A stretch of 45,939 bases of DNA from assembly GCA_016933295.1 (NCBI GenBank), contig JAFGBG010000234.1, positions 1 through 45,939 on the forward strand. Direction: 5' to 3'. The notes below the pieces were generated by a model that was given only the letters and a program-made list of their open reading frames with translations, did not search any database and had not been told where the DNA came from. The translations under genes were made by a program, and so were the position numbers. Origin of the DNA: Sedimentisphaerales bacterium. Its GTDB lineage: Bacteria > Planctomycetota > Phycisphaerae > Sedimentisphaerales > Anaerobacaceae. Of this stretch, positions 17,008 through 25,330 are shown piece by piece; position 1 is the stretch's first letter; each line of letters starts with the position of its first letter.

Positions 17008-18669
17008 ATGAGTTTTGCATTATCCGCCGGAGTCACCGGGCTTCAGGCCCATCAGAAAATGCTTGATATTGCCGGTAATAACCTGGCCAATGTCAATACG
17101 ACCGCATTTAAAGCCAGCAGGGTGACTTTCTCCGAGCTTCTGAATGAGACGCTCAAAAAGGCATCGCAGCCGACATCCGGTGTTGGCGGCACGAATCCTC
17201 AACAGATAGGCAGCGGCGTTGGAATAGCCGGCATATCACCCAATATGACACAGGGTAATATCATCAGTACGGGTAACGCTCTGGATTTGGCAATTGAGGG
17301 AGAAGGTTATTTCGTGTTGAGTGATGGTCAGCAGAATGTTTATACTCGTGCCGGAGCATTTTCGGTTGATGCGGATTCTTATTTGGTCGATCCGGCCACT
17401 GGTTATCATGTCCAGCGTATCGGCTCGGAAGGCGAAAGCGACGGTTTCCAGGTTCCCGGCAACAGTAATATACGTATTCCTTATGATGTTGCGATGCCGG
17501 CAAAAGCTACGTCTGAAATAGACGTTACAGGTAATTTGAGTGCTGATGCGGCGCTTACCGTAACACAAACTCAGGTCGTAACCTCAAACATAACCTATAC
17601 ATGTGGCGATACGGTTGCATTGGAAACAACCGAAATAGACCAGCTCGACCAGTTCAGCGGAACCTTGACCTCAGGCACAATTACAATCAGCGGCTATGAC
17701 AAAGACGGCACGGCATTTGATTCGGGGCTGACCCTCGCAGTTGATGGAAGTACGACTCTCGGAGACCTTATCAATCACTTGAATACAAATGTTCTGGACG
17801 GCTCGACGGCCTCGTTGGTCAACGGACAAATCAGAATCACGGATGATTCGAGTGGTTACAGTAAAACAGACATAACGATTTCATATTCCGGCGACGGCGA
17901 ACTTACGACGCCGGCTTATTTTGAAATATCAACGGTCGGCGGAGAGGAAGTTAAAAGTATAAATATTACTGCGTATGATTCTCAGGGCGGCGAGCATGTT
18001 ATCACAGGTGCGTTTGTTAGAACCGATACGACAAACACATGGGACCTGGTATTGACATCTGTTACAGGAGATATCAGTGAGATTACGATGGATAACCGCC
18101 GTATCGAAGACATCGCCTTTGATGCCTCAGATGGTTCTTATCTTGGCTTGAGCGGTTCTGATTCGGCTCAATTTGTGATTACATTCACACATGATCCTTC
18201 AAACCAGCAGACTATTGATATAGACATGGGTACGCCCGGGCAATTGGATGGTTTGACGCAGTTTGCAGGTAATTCTACAGCGGTTGCTTCAGGCCAGGAT
18301 GGTTATGAGGCGGGCAGTCTTTCCACCGTTTCGGTCAATAACGAGGGTATCGTAATCGGTGCGTTTTCCAATGGTATCAAGAAGAACATCGCAACGATAC
18401 AGATGTCATTATTCCAGAATACGGCGGGCCTTGAAGGCATTGGCAACGGATACTATATACCATCCGCAAACTCGGGAGAAGCCATTGCGACGCAGGCTAT
18501 GAGCGGCGGTGCCGGCACTATTCACGGCGGGTCACTGGAAAAATCCAATGCAGACGTGGCGACCGAGTTTGTATCAATGATTCAGGCTCAAAATGGCTTC
18601 CAGGCTAACGCAAGAAGTATTTCGGTCGCAAACGAAATTCTGCAGGAATTGACCAATCTTATCAGATAA
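17008..18669 (+). CDS. flgE: Flagellar hook protein FlgE
   Basis: A 553-residue hook subunit, exported by the flagellar type III system. The N-terminus (SAGVTGLQAHQKMLDIAGNNLANVNTTAFKASRV) and the C-terminus (EKSNADVATEFVSMIQAQNGFQANARSISVANEILQ) form the conserved coiled-coil D0 region. The middle is enlarged. Residues about 205-310 hold an extra beta module (LDQFSG, ISGYDKDG, INHLN, NGQIRITDDSSG) that is also found in FliD of this window. The usual hook-domain segments follow (SINITAYDSQGGEHVITGAF). An AAGGAG-type site precedes the ATG. Confidence 0.93.
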   Translation: MSFALSAGVTGLQAHQKMLDIAGNNLANVNTTAFKASRVTFSELLNETLKKASQPTSGVGGTNPQQIGSGVGIAGISPNMTQGNIISTGNALDLAIEGEGYFVLSDGQQNVYTRAGAFSVDADSYLVDPATGYHVQRIGSEGESDGFQVPGNSNIRIPYDVAMPAKATSEIDVTGNLSADAALTVTQTQVVTSNITYTCGDTVALETTEIDQLDQFSGTLTSGTITISGYDKDGTAFDSGLTLAVDGSTTLGDLINHLNTNVLDGSTASLVNGQIRITDDSSGYSKTDITISYSGDGELTTPAYFEISTVGGEEVKSINITAYDSQGGEHVITGAFVRTDTTNTWDLVLTSVTGDISEITMDNRRIEDIAFDASDGSYLGLSGSDSAQFVITFTHDPSNQQTIDIDMGTPGQLDGLTQFAGNSTAVASGQDGYEAGSLSTVSVNNEGIVIGAFSNGIKKNIATIQMSLFQNTAGLEGIGNGYYIPSANSGEAIATQAMSGGAGTIHGGSLEKSNADVATEFVSMIQAQNGFQANARSISVANEILQELTNLIR

Positions 18670-18686
18670 TAACTTCGAGATTCTAT

Positions 18687-20000
18687 ATGACTAAGGAGAT
18701 TGTAACCAGTTTAAGGCCGGAATTTATCCTGTCATTGACACCCACACAAAGGTGGAATGCCGCTCGTTTTCTCGATATTGGTTTTATGGGAGAACGCTGG
18801 TTTGTAATGGCATGTGTGGCTGTCTTGATTGTATTGGCCGTCCTGTTTATTATAGTGACATACTGCAGAATTAGAAAAGAGAGGGAGTTCACAAACCGTT
18901 TGTTTTTCGAATATTCGGATGAAAGAGGTTTAAGCCCCCGTGAGCGGCATATTCTGATGTATATAGCGACAAAGGCAAAACTCAAACAAAAAGAATCGAT
19001 TTTTACGATGGCAAATGCCTTTGATCGCGGGGCAACAAAGATAAACAGAGCGGCTCTGACAATCAAGGGACAGGATAAAAGAAGGCGTTTGAACGCGGAA
19101 TTGTCTGTTTTGCGTGAAAAGCTCGGGTTCCAGAAAAGAAGCTCCGTATCGGTTGATACATTAATTGCCAACAGACCCGGCAGCAGGCAGATACCGGCGG
19201 ATCGAACCGTTTATATAACTGCTCTTGAGACCGGCGATTTTATAAACGTGGAATCTTTTGTTATCGAAAACAATGATTTGGAATTTATTATCGAACCGTC
19301 AATCCGCCTTGAAATCGGCAGCGGCGAATTATTGTGCGTGCGATGTTACTTCGGAGCTTCTATATGGGAATTCGATACGACCGTAATCGGGCGCATCGGC
19401 GATAATTTAATCCTCGAGCATAACGATAATATACGATTTGTAAATCGCAGACGTTTTTTGCGGGTTCCCATAAACAGGCCGGCCTATATTGCGGCGTTTC
19501 CTTTCTCACAAACATTGCCGGATAATATCGGCAAAGAATCACAGGCCGACTCGGCGAATTCCATCGGTGTTAACTGGGGCCTGCCGAAATTTGTACGGGC
19601 CGATGTGACTGAGCTGGCCGGGCCGGGATTGCGGATGGTTGCGCCGCTGGAGGTCAAGATAGGTGACAGGGTAGTGGTTATTCTGAAGCTCGGTGATAAT
19701 AAGAATCGCGGTACGATAAAATCGACAAAGAATGCCCCGCCAGATTCTATTTTTGCCGGAAATGAGGATAATGAAGCTGTAAGAATTGTGGAAGATATCG
19801 GTATGGTCAGGCACGCCGAGGCCGTTCAAAACGGATTTTCTATCGCGGTCGAGTTGACGGGCCTGAGCGAAATGAACCTCAGTGAGCTGGTTCGAGCGAC
19901 TAATGCCGCATCTCTAAAGGCTCGATTTGAGATGCAGTTTCTCGATACCCCGGCGGATAACAAAGGCAGGATAAAGGCCCGGGAGACAGTTGCTGTCTAA
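18687..20000 (+). CDS. Membrane-anchored YcgR/PilZ-like protein in flagellar operon
   Basis: A 437-residue protein. One strong transmembrane helix (about 36-58) is followed by a cytoplasmic basic region, a YcgR-N-like beta domain (about 170-248), and a PilZ-like domain from about 250. The PilZ arginine motif is present as R255-x-x-x-R259 (VNRRRFLRVP). The second motif, usually D/N-x-S-x-x-G, reads D306-V-T-E-L-A-G, with Thr for Ser and Gly displaced by one. YcgR-type proteins bind cyclic di-GMP and act as brakes or adjust the motor; this one would be tethered to the membrane. It sits between flgE and flgF, 17 bases after flgE. Whether it still binds the nucleotide is open. The N-terminal cytoplasmic part I do not recognise. 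Confidence 0.7.
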   Translation: MTKEIVTSLRPEFILSLTPTQRWNAARFLDIGFMGERWFVMACVAVLIVLAVLFIIVTYCRIRKEREFTNRLFFEYSDERGLSPRERHILMYIATKAKLKQKESIFTMANAFDRGATKINRAALTIKGQDKRRRLNAELSVLREKLGFQKRSSVSVDTLIANRPGSRQIPADRTVYITALETGDFINVESFVIENNDLEFIIEPSIRLEIGSGELLCVRCYFGASIWEFDTTVIGRIGDNLILEHNDNIRFVNRRRFLRVPINRPAYIAAFPFSQTLPDNIGKESQADSANSIGVNWGLPKFVRADVTELAGPGLRMVAPLEVKIGDRVVVILKLGDNKNRGTIKSTKNAPPDSIFAGNEDNEAVRIVEDIGMVRHAEAVQNGFSIAVELTGLSEMNLSELVRATNAASLKARFEMQFLDTPADNKGRIKARETVAV

Positions 20001-20010
20001 GGAATGTGAA

Positions 20011-20745
20011 ATGTCTGAGACTACAGAACAAATTGGTGCGAGTCTTGATGCGTTAACTAAGGAATTCGAGATAATAACGCATAACCTGGCCAATGCGAGC
20101 ACGACCGGTTACAAACGCAGATGCAACGCATTTTCAAGAGTACTTGATTCGCAAGCCTTGGATTCGCAGACATATTCACCCGGCACGGTCGATTTGACCT
20201 CGTCATTCGATTTCTCTCAGGGGAACATCGTAGAGTCTAATCGAAAGCTTGATGTTGCCTTGTACGGCAAAGGTTTTTTTGTAATTGAGACACCCGAGGG
20301 GGCGCTTTATACGCGGAATGGTACATTCAGCACGAACCAGAACGGCCAGATTGTTGATTCTCAGGGCCGGATCGTGGCTGGTCAGGCCGGGGCTATCACT
20401 ATTCCGAACGGTGTTAGTCTTTCACAGCTTTATATCTCCGCCGATGGAACAATTAGCGCCGACGGCACCTCTATCGGGCAGTTTAGGTTGGTTGATTTCG
20501 GAGAGAATGAGAACAAGCTTGCGCCGGTAGGTAGTAGTTGTTACCAGTTGATTGAACCTGATATCGAGCCGATTACTGCCGAAAACGTTGTAGTAAAACA
20601 AGGCTACCAGGAGGCTTCGAACGTTGAACTTATCGACGAACTGGTGGATTTGATTATGGTCACCAGGCTTTACGAGGCAAATATGGATTTTATGAAGGCG
20701 GGAAAACAGGTTACCAGCAGCCTTATGAGTGTTGCTATGGGATAA
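20011..20745 (+). CDS. flgF: Flagellar proximal rod protein FlgF-like
   Basis: A 244-residue member of the FlgE/F/G rod-hook family. The N-terminal segment has the ITHNLANASTTGYKRR motif; the central GKGFFVIETPEGALYTRNGTFSTNQNGQIVDSQG is the standard rod-domain strand pair; the C-terminal VELIDELVDLIMVTRLYEANMDFMKAG forms the partner helix. I assign FlgF because it precedes a clear FlgG. The longer frame begins with a TTG at 19990, but AAGGA (19999-20003) lies seven bases before the ATG at 20011, which I chose. The ribosome binding site overlaps the stop of the PilZ gene, implying coupled translation. Confidence 0.85.
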   Translation: MSETTEQIGASLDALTKEFEIITHNLANASTTGYKRRCNAFSRVLDSQALDSQTYSPGTVDLTSSFDFSQGNIVESNRKLDVALYGKGFFVIETPEGALYTRNGTFSTNQNGQIVDSQGRIVAGQAGAITIPNGVSLSQLYISADGTISADGTSIGQFRLVDFGENENKLAPVGSSCYQLIEPDIEPITAENVVVKQGYQEASNVELIDELVDLIMVTRLYEANMDFMKAGKQVTSSLMSVAMG

Positions 20746-20792
20746 AACCGATTAATGCGGCAAAACTTTAAATAAAGAAGGAGAACAACATT

Positions 20793-21578
20793 ATGTTAAG
20801 AGCATTTTCCACTGCGGCAACAGGTATGACGGCCCAGCAGACAATGGTGGATATAATCGCTAACAACCTTGCCAATATCAACACTACCGGCTTCAAGCGA
20901 AGTCAGATCAATTTCCAGGATTTACTCTACGTCGAGATGCAGGCAGAAGGCACGGAGGTGGCCTCAGGCATAAATTCGCCCAGCGGCCTGGAAATTGGCA
21001 GCGGAGTTCGTGCCGCATCTAATATCAAAGTCTTTAGTCTTGGTGAGCTTCAGAATACGGGCAATCCTCTCGATATTGCTATTTCCGGTGATGGATTTCT
21101 CCAGGTAGTTATGCCGAACGGCGATATCAAATACACTCGCGACGGGGCATTGCAAATAAATGCCAATGGTCAATTGGTTACATCCAACGGCTATTCGATA
21201 GAGCCTTCAATATCTATTCCGATAGATGTGGCTTCGATAAGTATCGAAAAAGACGGCGGTGTGAATATCACGGATTCATCTGGAACGCAGTCGGTCGTGG
21301 GAAATATCCAGCTGGCCCGTTTCCCGAATCCTTCGGGGCTTTCAAGCGAAGGCGATAATCTTTATGCCGAAAGCGAGGCAAGCGGAACGCCCACGACAGG
21401 TACGCCGGGAGAGAACGGTTTCGGAACAATCCAATCCACTTTTCTGGAAAAATCGAATGTTCAGATGGTGACCGAGCTGGTCAATCTGATTACGGCACAG
21501 AGAGCATACGAGATTAATTCACGGGCCATAAAGGCGGGCGATGATATGCTTCAGACAGCCAACAGTATTGTTAACTAA
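20793..21578 (+). CDS. flgG: Flagellar distal rod protein FlgG
   Basis: A 261-residue protein of exactly the usual FlgG length. It builds the distal rod that crosses the periplasm. Conserved parts: LRAFSTAATGMTAQQTMVD, IANNLANINTTGFKRS, the FlgG-specific SGLEIGSGVRAASN, GNPLDIAISGDGFLQV, and the C-terminal EKSNVQMVTELVNLITAQRAYEINSRAIKAGDDML. A good AAGGAG site stands nine bases ahead of the ATG. Among the flagellar calls in this window this is one of the surest. Confidence 0.97.
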   Translation: MLRAFSTAATGMTAQQTMVDIIANNLANINTTGFKRSQINFQDLLYVEMQAEGTEVASGINSPSGLEIGSGVRAASNIKVFSLGELQNTGNPLDIAISGDGFLQVVMPNGDIKYTRDGALQINANGQLVTSNGYSIEPSISIPIDVASISIEKDGGVNITDSSGTQSVVGNIQLARFPNPSGLSSEGDNLYAESEASGTPTTGTPGENGFGTIQSTFLEKSNVQMVTELVNLITAQRAYEINSRAIKAGDDMLQTANSIVN

Positions 21579-21586
21579 GGTCTAAA

Positions 21587-22612
21587 ATGTGTAGCGGAAC
21601 AGATATGGCGGAACATAAATATATTTGCACGAAAGTTCTTGTTTGTGTGCTTATCCTGTATGCGTTTTTCTGCCGGGCGATGGCTGAAAATTCTACGGAT
21701 GGTCCTGATGCCGAATCCAGCCTGCAGATTTATCTGCCGAGAGAAGTTACGATCGAAGGCGATATTCTGAAACTTGGACGGATCGGGATTGTTCGAGGCC
21801 CGGAAAAACTTTTAGCCGCGGCAAATGAAGTTTCGTTGGGCCGTATATCGGTGCCGGGACAGGAAATTGTAATTGAAAGAAATGTTATTCTCAGCAGACT
21901 CGCCAACGAAGGGATTTCATCTTCGAAAGTTACGTTGCTGGGCGCCGAAAAAATAACGATAAAACAGCGGCGGAAAATTATAAGCGACGACGAGTTCGTG
22001 ACACTGGCGGAAAAGTTCATCAAGGATAATATCTCCGATAAATCGGTGTCGCAATGGAATCCGATTCTTAAGCCGAAAGACATGATTATCCCCGAACCGG
22101 ATAAAAATATACGATTTTCGAGCGAGTTTGTCCGGAGCGGCGTCAGGAATCAGGCAAAGGTCAAAATCGTTGTTTATTCCGCCGAGAAGCAAATCGGTGA
22201 CCGTGATGTGACGTTTCGTCTGCAATATAACGTTCGCACGGCCATAGCATCGGTCGATATTCCGGAAGGCGCAATCATAACCCGCGATAATGTCAGGATT
22301 GAAACGAAACCTTCAAGCAATCCTGAGCCGGATGGCTGGACGCCGCCTTATGGACAGACGGCAAAACGCGCATTGTCGGAAAATACCGTGATTCAGCCGT
22401 ATATGATTGGTTCCGTAGAATCTCAGACTGTTGTCAAGCGTAATCAAAATGTGGTCATTCGTATTGAGAAGCCGGGTTTTATGATTACCGCTGTCGGCAA
22501 GGCAATGCAGGACGGCAAGGTCGGTGAATATATAAAAGTGCGAAATATCGACTCGCAACGAATTATAATCGCGAAAATAAACCAGGACACGACTGTGGCG
22601 CCTGTCTTTTAG
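21587..22612 (+). CDS. flgA: Flagellar P-ring assembly chaperone FlgA
   Basis: FlgA works in the periplasm to help the P-ring (FlgI) form around the rod. The 341-residue protein has a signal peptide (hydrophobic core about 15-29), a variable N-terminal domain, and the conserved C-terminal half: VASVDIPEGAIITRDNVRIETK is a SAF domain start, and the end IEKPGFMITAVGKAMQDGKVGEYIKVRNIDSQRIIIAKI is the FlgA signature. Two ATGs are possible, at 21587 (AAGG six bases upstream) and at 21605 (GGAA five bases upstream, giving a more typical signal peptide). It stands between flgG and flgH/flgI, as often in other genomes. Confidence 0.9.
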   Translation: MCSGTDMAEHKYICTKVLVCVLILYAFFCRAMAENSTDGPDAESSLQIYLPREVTIEGDILKLGRIGIVRGPEKLLAAANEVSLGRISVPGQEIVIERNVILSRLANEGISSSKVTLLGAEKITIKQRRKIISDDEFVTLAEKFIKDNISDKSVSQWNPILKPKDMIIPEPDKNIRFSSEFVRSGVRNQAKVKIVVYSAEKQIGDRDVTFRLQYNVRTAIASVDIPEGAIITRDNVRIETKPSSNPEPDGWTPPYGQTAKRALSENTVIQPYMIGSVESQTVVKRNQNVVIRIEKPGFMITAVGKAMQDGKVGEYIKVRNIDSQRIIIAKINQDTTVAPVF

Positions 22613-22623
22613 AAGGAGATACA

Positions 22624-23232
22624 ATGAACGCAAAAATCAGCCGGTTAATCCTATTGATGGTTTTTATGCTTGTTTCGACCGAGTGCCTGCAGGCAAATTC
22701 GATCTGGGCCAAGAGAGATAAAAATATGAAGGCAATATATGCCGATGATGTGGCCCGGCAGATAGGTGATATCCTGACCGTCGAAATTACGGAAAACAGC
22801 ACAGTCGATAATAAGGCAAAAAGAGACCTGAAAAAAGAAACCGACAGGTCAACAACTTTTAACGGCGAGGTTGGTAATTTTGCCGACATTGGCGAGTTCG
22901 GTATGTCCGCCGGCTCCGGCAACGAATTGACCAGCAAAGCCGATTACAAGGATGAGCGAAAGTATGCCGACAATATCACAGTGGTTGTCGTCGATATTCT
23001 TCCGAACGGCAATCTGGTTGTAACCGGAAATCGCAAACGTGATATTGCCGGTGACATCCAGACGGTTGAGGTCAGCGGCATCGTCAGGCCGAGCGATATC
23101 TCATTCGATAATACTGTTCAGAGCGAGCAGGTTGCGGATTTTCATCTCGTGACAAAAAATAAGGGCGTCAGTGCCCCGTATACCAGGCCGGGATGGCTTG
23201 GCACACTCTTTGATATTATCTGGCCTTTTTGA
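22624..23232 (+). CDS. flgH: Flagellar L-ring protein FlgH
   Basis: FlgH forms the outer-membrane L-ring bushing. The 202-residue protein shows GDILTVEITENSTVDNKA in the first conserved segment, VVVVDILPNGNLVVTGNR, and VSGIVRPSDISFDNTVQSEQVADFHL, followed by the typical C-terminal RPGWLGTLFDIIWPF. The usual FlgH is a lipoprotein; here the signal region (LVSTECLQANS) has no good lipobox and looks more like a signal-peptidase-I site after LQA. AGAAGGAG lies just before the ATG. Confidence 0.92.
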   Translation: MNAKISRLILLMVFMLVSTECLQANSIWAKRDKNMKAIYADDVARQIGDILTVEITENSTVDNKAKRDLKKETDRSTTFNGEVGNFADIGEFGMSAGSGNELTSKADYKDERKYADNITVVVVDILPNGNLVVTGNRKRDIAGDIQTVEVSGIVRPSDISFDNTVQSEQVADFHLVTKNKGVSAPYTRPGWLGTLFDIIWPF

Positions 23233-23293
23233 TGACAATATATGTGAATTTATTTGAAAGTTGCAGAGCGTGAATCCGACAGAGAAAAAACAA

Positions 23294-24418
23294 ATGAGAC
23301 AGCGAAAAAATTATATAATACCGGTTGTTAGTTTGCTTGTAGTTTGTAGCATTTTTGCGAACACAGGTAAGTGCGAGCGTATAAAAGATATAGTCGATAT
23401 CCAGGGGCTTCGCGGCAATCCACTGAGAGGTATCGGTTTAGTCGTCGGCCTGAACAACACCGGTGATACGTCGCTTCTGTCGCGGCAGATTTTGACGAAT
23501 ATATTGAGGAAGTCGGGATTGGTTCTAAATCCTTCCGACCTTAACGGCGGAAATATCGCCGTGGTAATGGTTACGGCGGAATTAGGGGCCTTTGCTCGTG
23601 AGGGTTCTCGGATAGATGTCGATGTTTCGGCTGTGGGCGAAGCTAAAAGTCTGCAGGGCGGCACACTTTTACCGACGCCTTTGAAAGGCCTTGACGATGA
23701 GGTTTATGCCATAGCCGAAGGTGGTATTTCTATCGGCGGCTGGACGGCCGCCGGTGATAAAGCTTCGGTGACAAAGAATCATCAGACGGTTGGACGAATC
23801 CCCAACGGGGCAATCGTTGAAAAGGAGGAGATTGCTACATTTGTTGAAAATATCGGGGGCAGTCGCGTTGTCACTTTGAATCTTAGAAACAGCGATTTTT
23901 CGACAGCCGAGCAGATCAGCAAAGTCATCGATCAGGATTTTCCGGAAAGTACGACTGTTGCCGATGCCGGTACTATACGTGTAAAAGTTCCCAGGGATAT
24001 TTCCGACGCTCAGGTTGCAGGTTTTATCGCGGATATTACAAAACTGGAAGTCAAAGTGGATGTTCCCGCCGTTGTGGTCATCAACGAGCGGACCGGAACA
24101 ATTGTTGTCGGCGAGAATGTAGGTATATCCGCCGTGGCGATTTCACAGGGAAGTCTCGTTGTCAAAATTACGGAGACCGAGCGAGTCTCCCAGCCGGTAG
24201 CTCCTTTCTCCGATTCGGGTACGACCGAAAGAATTCCGGAGACCACGATAGGTGTCGAAGAACAGCAGGCGCACCTGATTCCCGTGTCACGTTCCGTTAC
24301 GGTCGCCGAACTGGCAAAAAGTCTCAACGGTATCGGGGCGACACCGAGCGACATGATAGCGATATTTAACGCTCTGAAGGAAGCCGGTGCTCTCCAGGCA
24401 AGACTGGTGATTATGTAG
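23294..24418 (+). CDS. flgI: Flagellar P-ring protein FlgI
   Basis: A 374-residue protein from the chosen start, the periplasmic P-ring subunit. A signal peptide (about 8-27) precedes the mature start ERIKDIVDIQGLRGNPLRGIGLVVGLNNTGD, the strongest FlgI signature. Later blocks are NGGNIAVVMVTAELGAFAREGSRIDVDVSAVGEAKSLQGGTLL, NERTGTIVVGENVGISAVAISQGSLVVKI and VAELAKSLNGIGATPSDMIAIFNALKEAGAL. The open frame extends to a TTG at 23261; I preferred the ATG at 23294 because it gives a normal signal peptide, although neither has a strong ribosome binding site. Confidence 0.95.
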   Translation: MRQRKNYIIPVVSLLVVCSIFANTGKCERIKDIVDIQGLRGNPLRGIGLVVGLNNTGDTSLLSRQILTNILRKSGLVLNPSDLNGGNIAVVMVTAELGAFAREGSRIDVDVSAVGEAKSLQGGTLLPTPLKGLDDEVYAIAEGGISIGGWTAAGDKASVTKNHQTVGRIPNGAIVEKEEIATFVENIGGSRVVTLNLRNSDFSTAEQISKVIDQDFPESTTVADAGTIRVKVPRDISDAQVAGFIADITKLEVKVDVPAVVVINERTGTIVVGENVGISAVAISQGSLVVKITETERVSQPVAPFSDSGTTERIPETTIGVEEQQAHLIPVSRSVTVAELAKSLNGIGATPSDMIAIFNALKEAGALQARLVIM

Positions 24419-24428
24419 GAATAAAACG

Positions 24429-24779
24429 ATGGATAACGCCGAATCGATATTAACCGAACGGGTTTCACCGATACTGTCTTTCGGACAAATCGATAAGCCG
24501 AACCTGGAAGCGGCCTCGGAGCGAGAGAAGAAACAGGCGGCAAAAGATTTCGAATCGCTTTTATTGAATCATCTGCTGGATGAAATGAAAGATACCATCG
24601 GAAGCTGGGGCTATGAAAAAGACGGCGCTTCTACACAGATTCAGGGAATATTCTGGATGTATCTTGCCCGTGACATAGCGAATAACGGTGGAATAGGGAT
24701 ATGGGAAGATATATATAAGACTTTGCAGAATAACGGCCCGGCGGGGCAGGTCGAAAAATCGATGGACGACATTATATGA
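24429..24779 (+). CDS. flgJ: Rod-binding protein FlgJ, N-terminal domain only
   Basis: A 116-residue protein matching the rod-scaffold half of FlgJ: AAKDFESLLLNHLLDEMKDTI is the family helix and YLARDIANNGGIGIWEDIYKTL the C-terminal one. The glucosaminidase/muramidase domain of enterobacterial FlgJ is absent, as in many other phyla where a separate enzyme opens the wall. The stop codon overlaps the start of the next gene (ATGA, 24776-24779). Confidence 0.88.
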   Translation: MDNAESILTERVSPILSFGQIDKPNLEAASEREKKQAAKDFESLLLNHLLDEMKDTIGSWGYEKDGASTQIQGIFWMYLARDIANNGGIGIWEDIYKTLQNNGPAGQVEKSMDDII

Positions 24780-25297
24780 AAACCTTTGCAGTTGAAATAG
24801 AAAATAAGGTTGACGAGCTGCTGGTTTGTCTGGATAAAGATATCGAACATATTCAAAAGAGCTTGTCATATCTGGATGAGCTGCGGACTCTGGTTATCAG
24901 GCGGGATGATGCGGCTTTGAGCACATTGCTCGAAGAGATCAGGACTGAATCGAACGGCTACAAAAAAAACGAATCAAATCGGCAGTCAATACGGTTGGAG
25001 CTGGCTGAGTGTCTCGGTTGTGCCGCTAAAGATATAACTTTGTCGGCACTTGAGAGATTTGCCCCTGAAGCGAAAAAAGAAATTCTCGTTCGGAATAAAA
25101 TGAAATTAAAGGCATTGATTGAAGAGCTTAAGAAGGAGTATTCCTGCACTGCGATGCTTTTAGCCGATTGTGCGAGATTCAATGATAAACTTCTGAAAAG
25201 CATTTTCAATCTCGGGAGGACCGGAGAGGTTTATTACAACGCTAACGGTGCGGCAAAACAGCAGCGAGATGCGGCTTTTGTCAATATGAAGTTTTAA
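24776..25297 (+). CDS. flgN: Flagellar export chaperone FlgN-like
   Basis: A 173-residue, almost all-helical protein, translationally coupled to flgJ by an ATGA overlap and located directly before flgK and flgL. FlgN chaperones hook-filament junction proteins FlgK and FlgL to the export gate. Heptad-like helices (LLVCLDKDIEHIQKSLSYLDELRTLVIRRD, then LKALIEELKKEY) match the FlgN pattern; sequence conservation in this family is low, so position is the main support. Confidence 0.72.
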   Translation: MKTFAVEIENKVDELLVCLDKDIEHIQKSLSYLDELRTLVIRRDDAALSTLLEEIRTESNGYKKNESNRQSIRLELAECLGCAAKDITLSALERFAPEAKKEILVRNKMKLKALIEELKKEYSCTAMLLADCARFNDKLLKSIFNLGRTGEVYYNANGAAKQQRDAAFVNMKF

Positions 25298-25330
25298 TAA
25301 ATCTCGGCCCGGAATTAAAGGAGTTTATAA

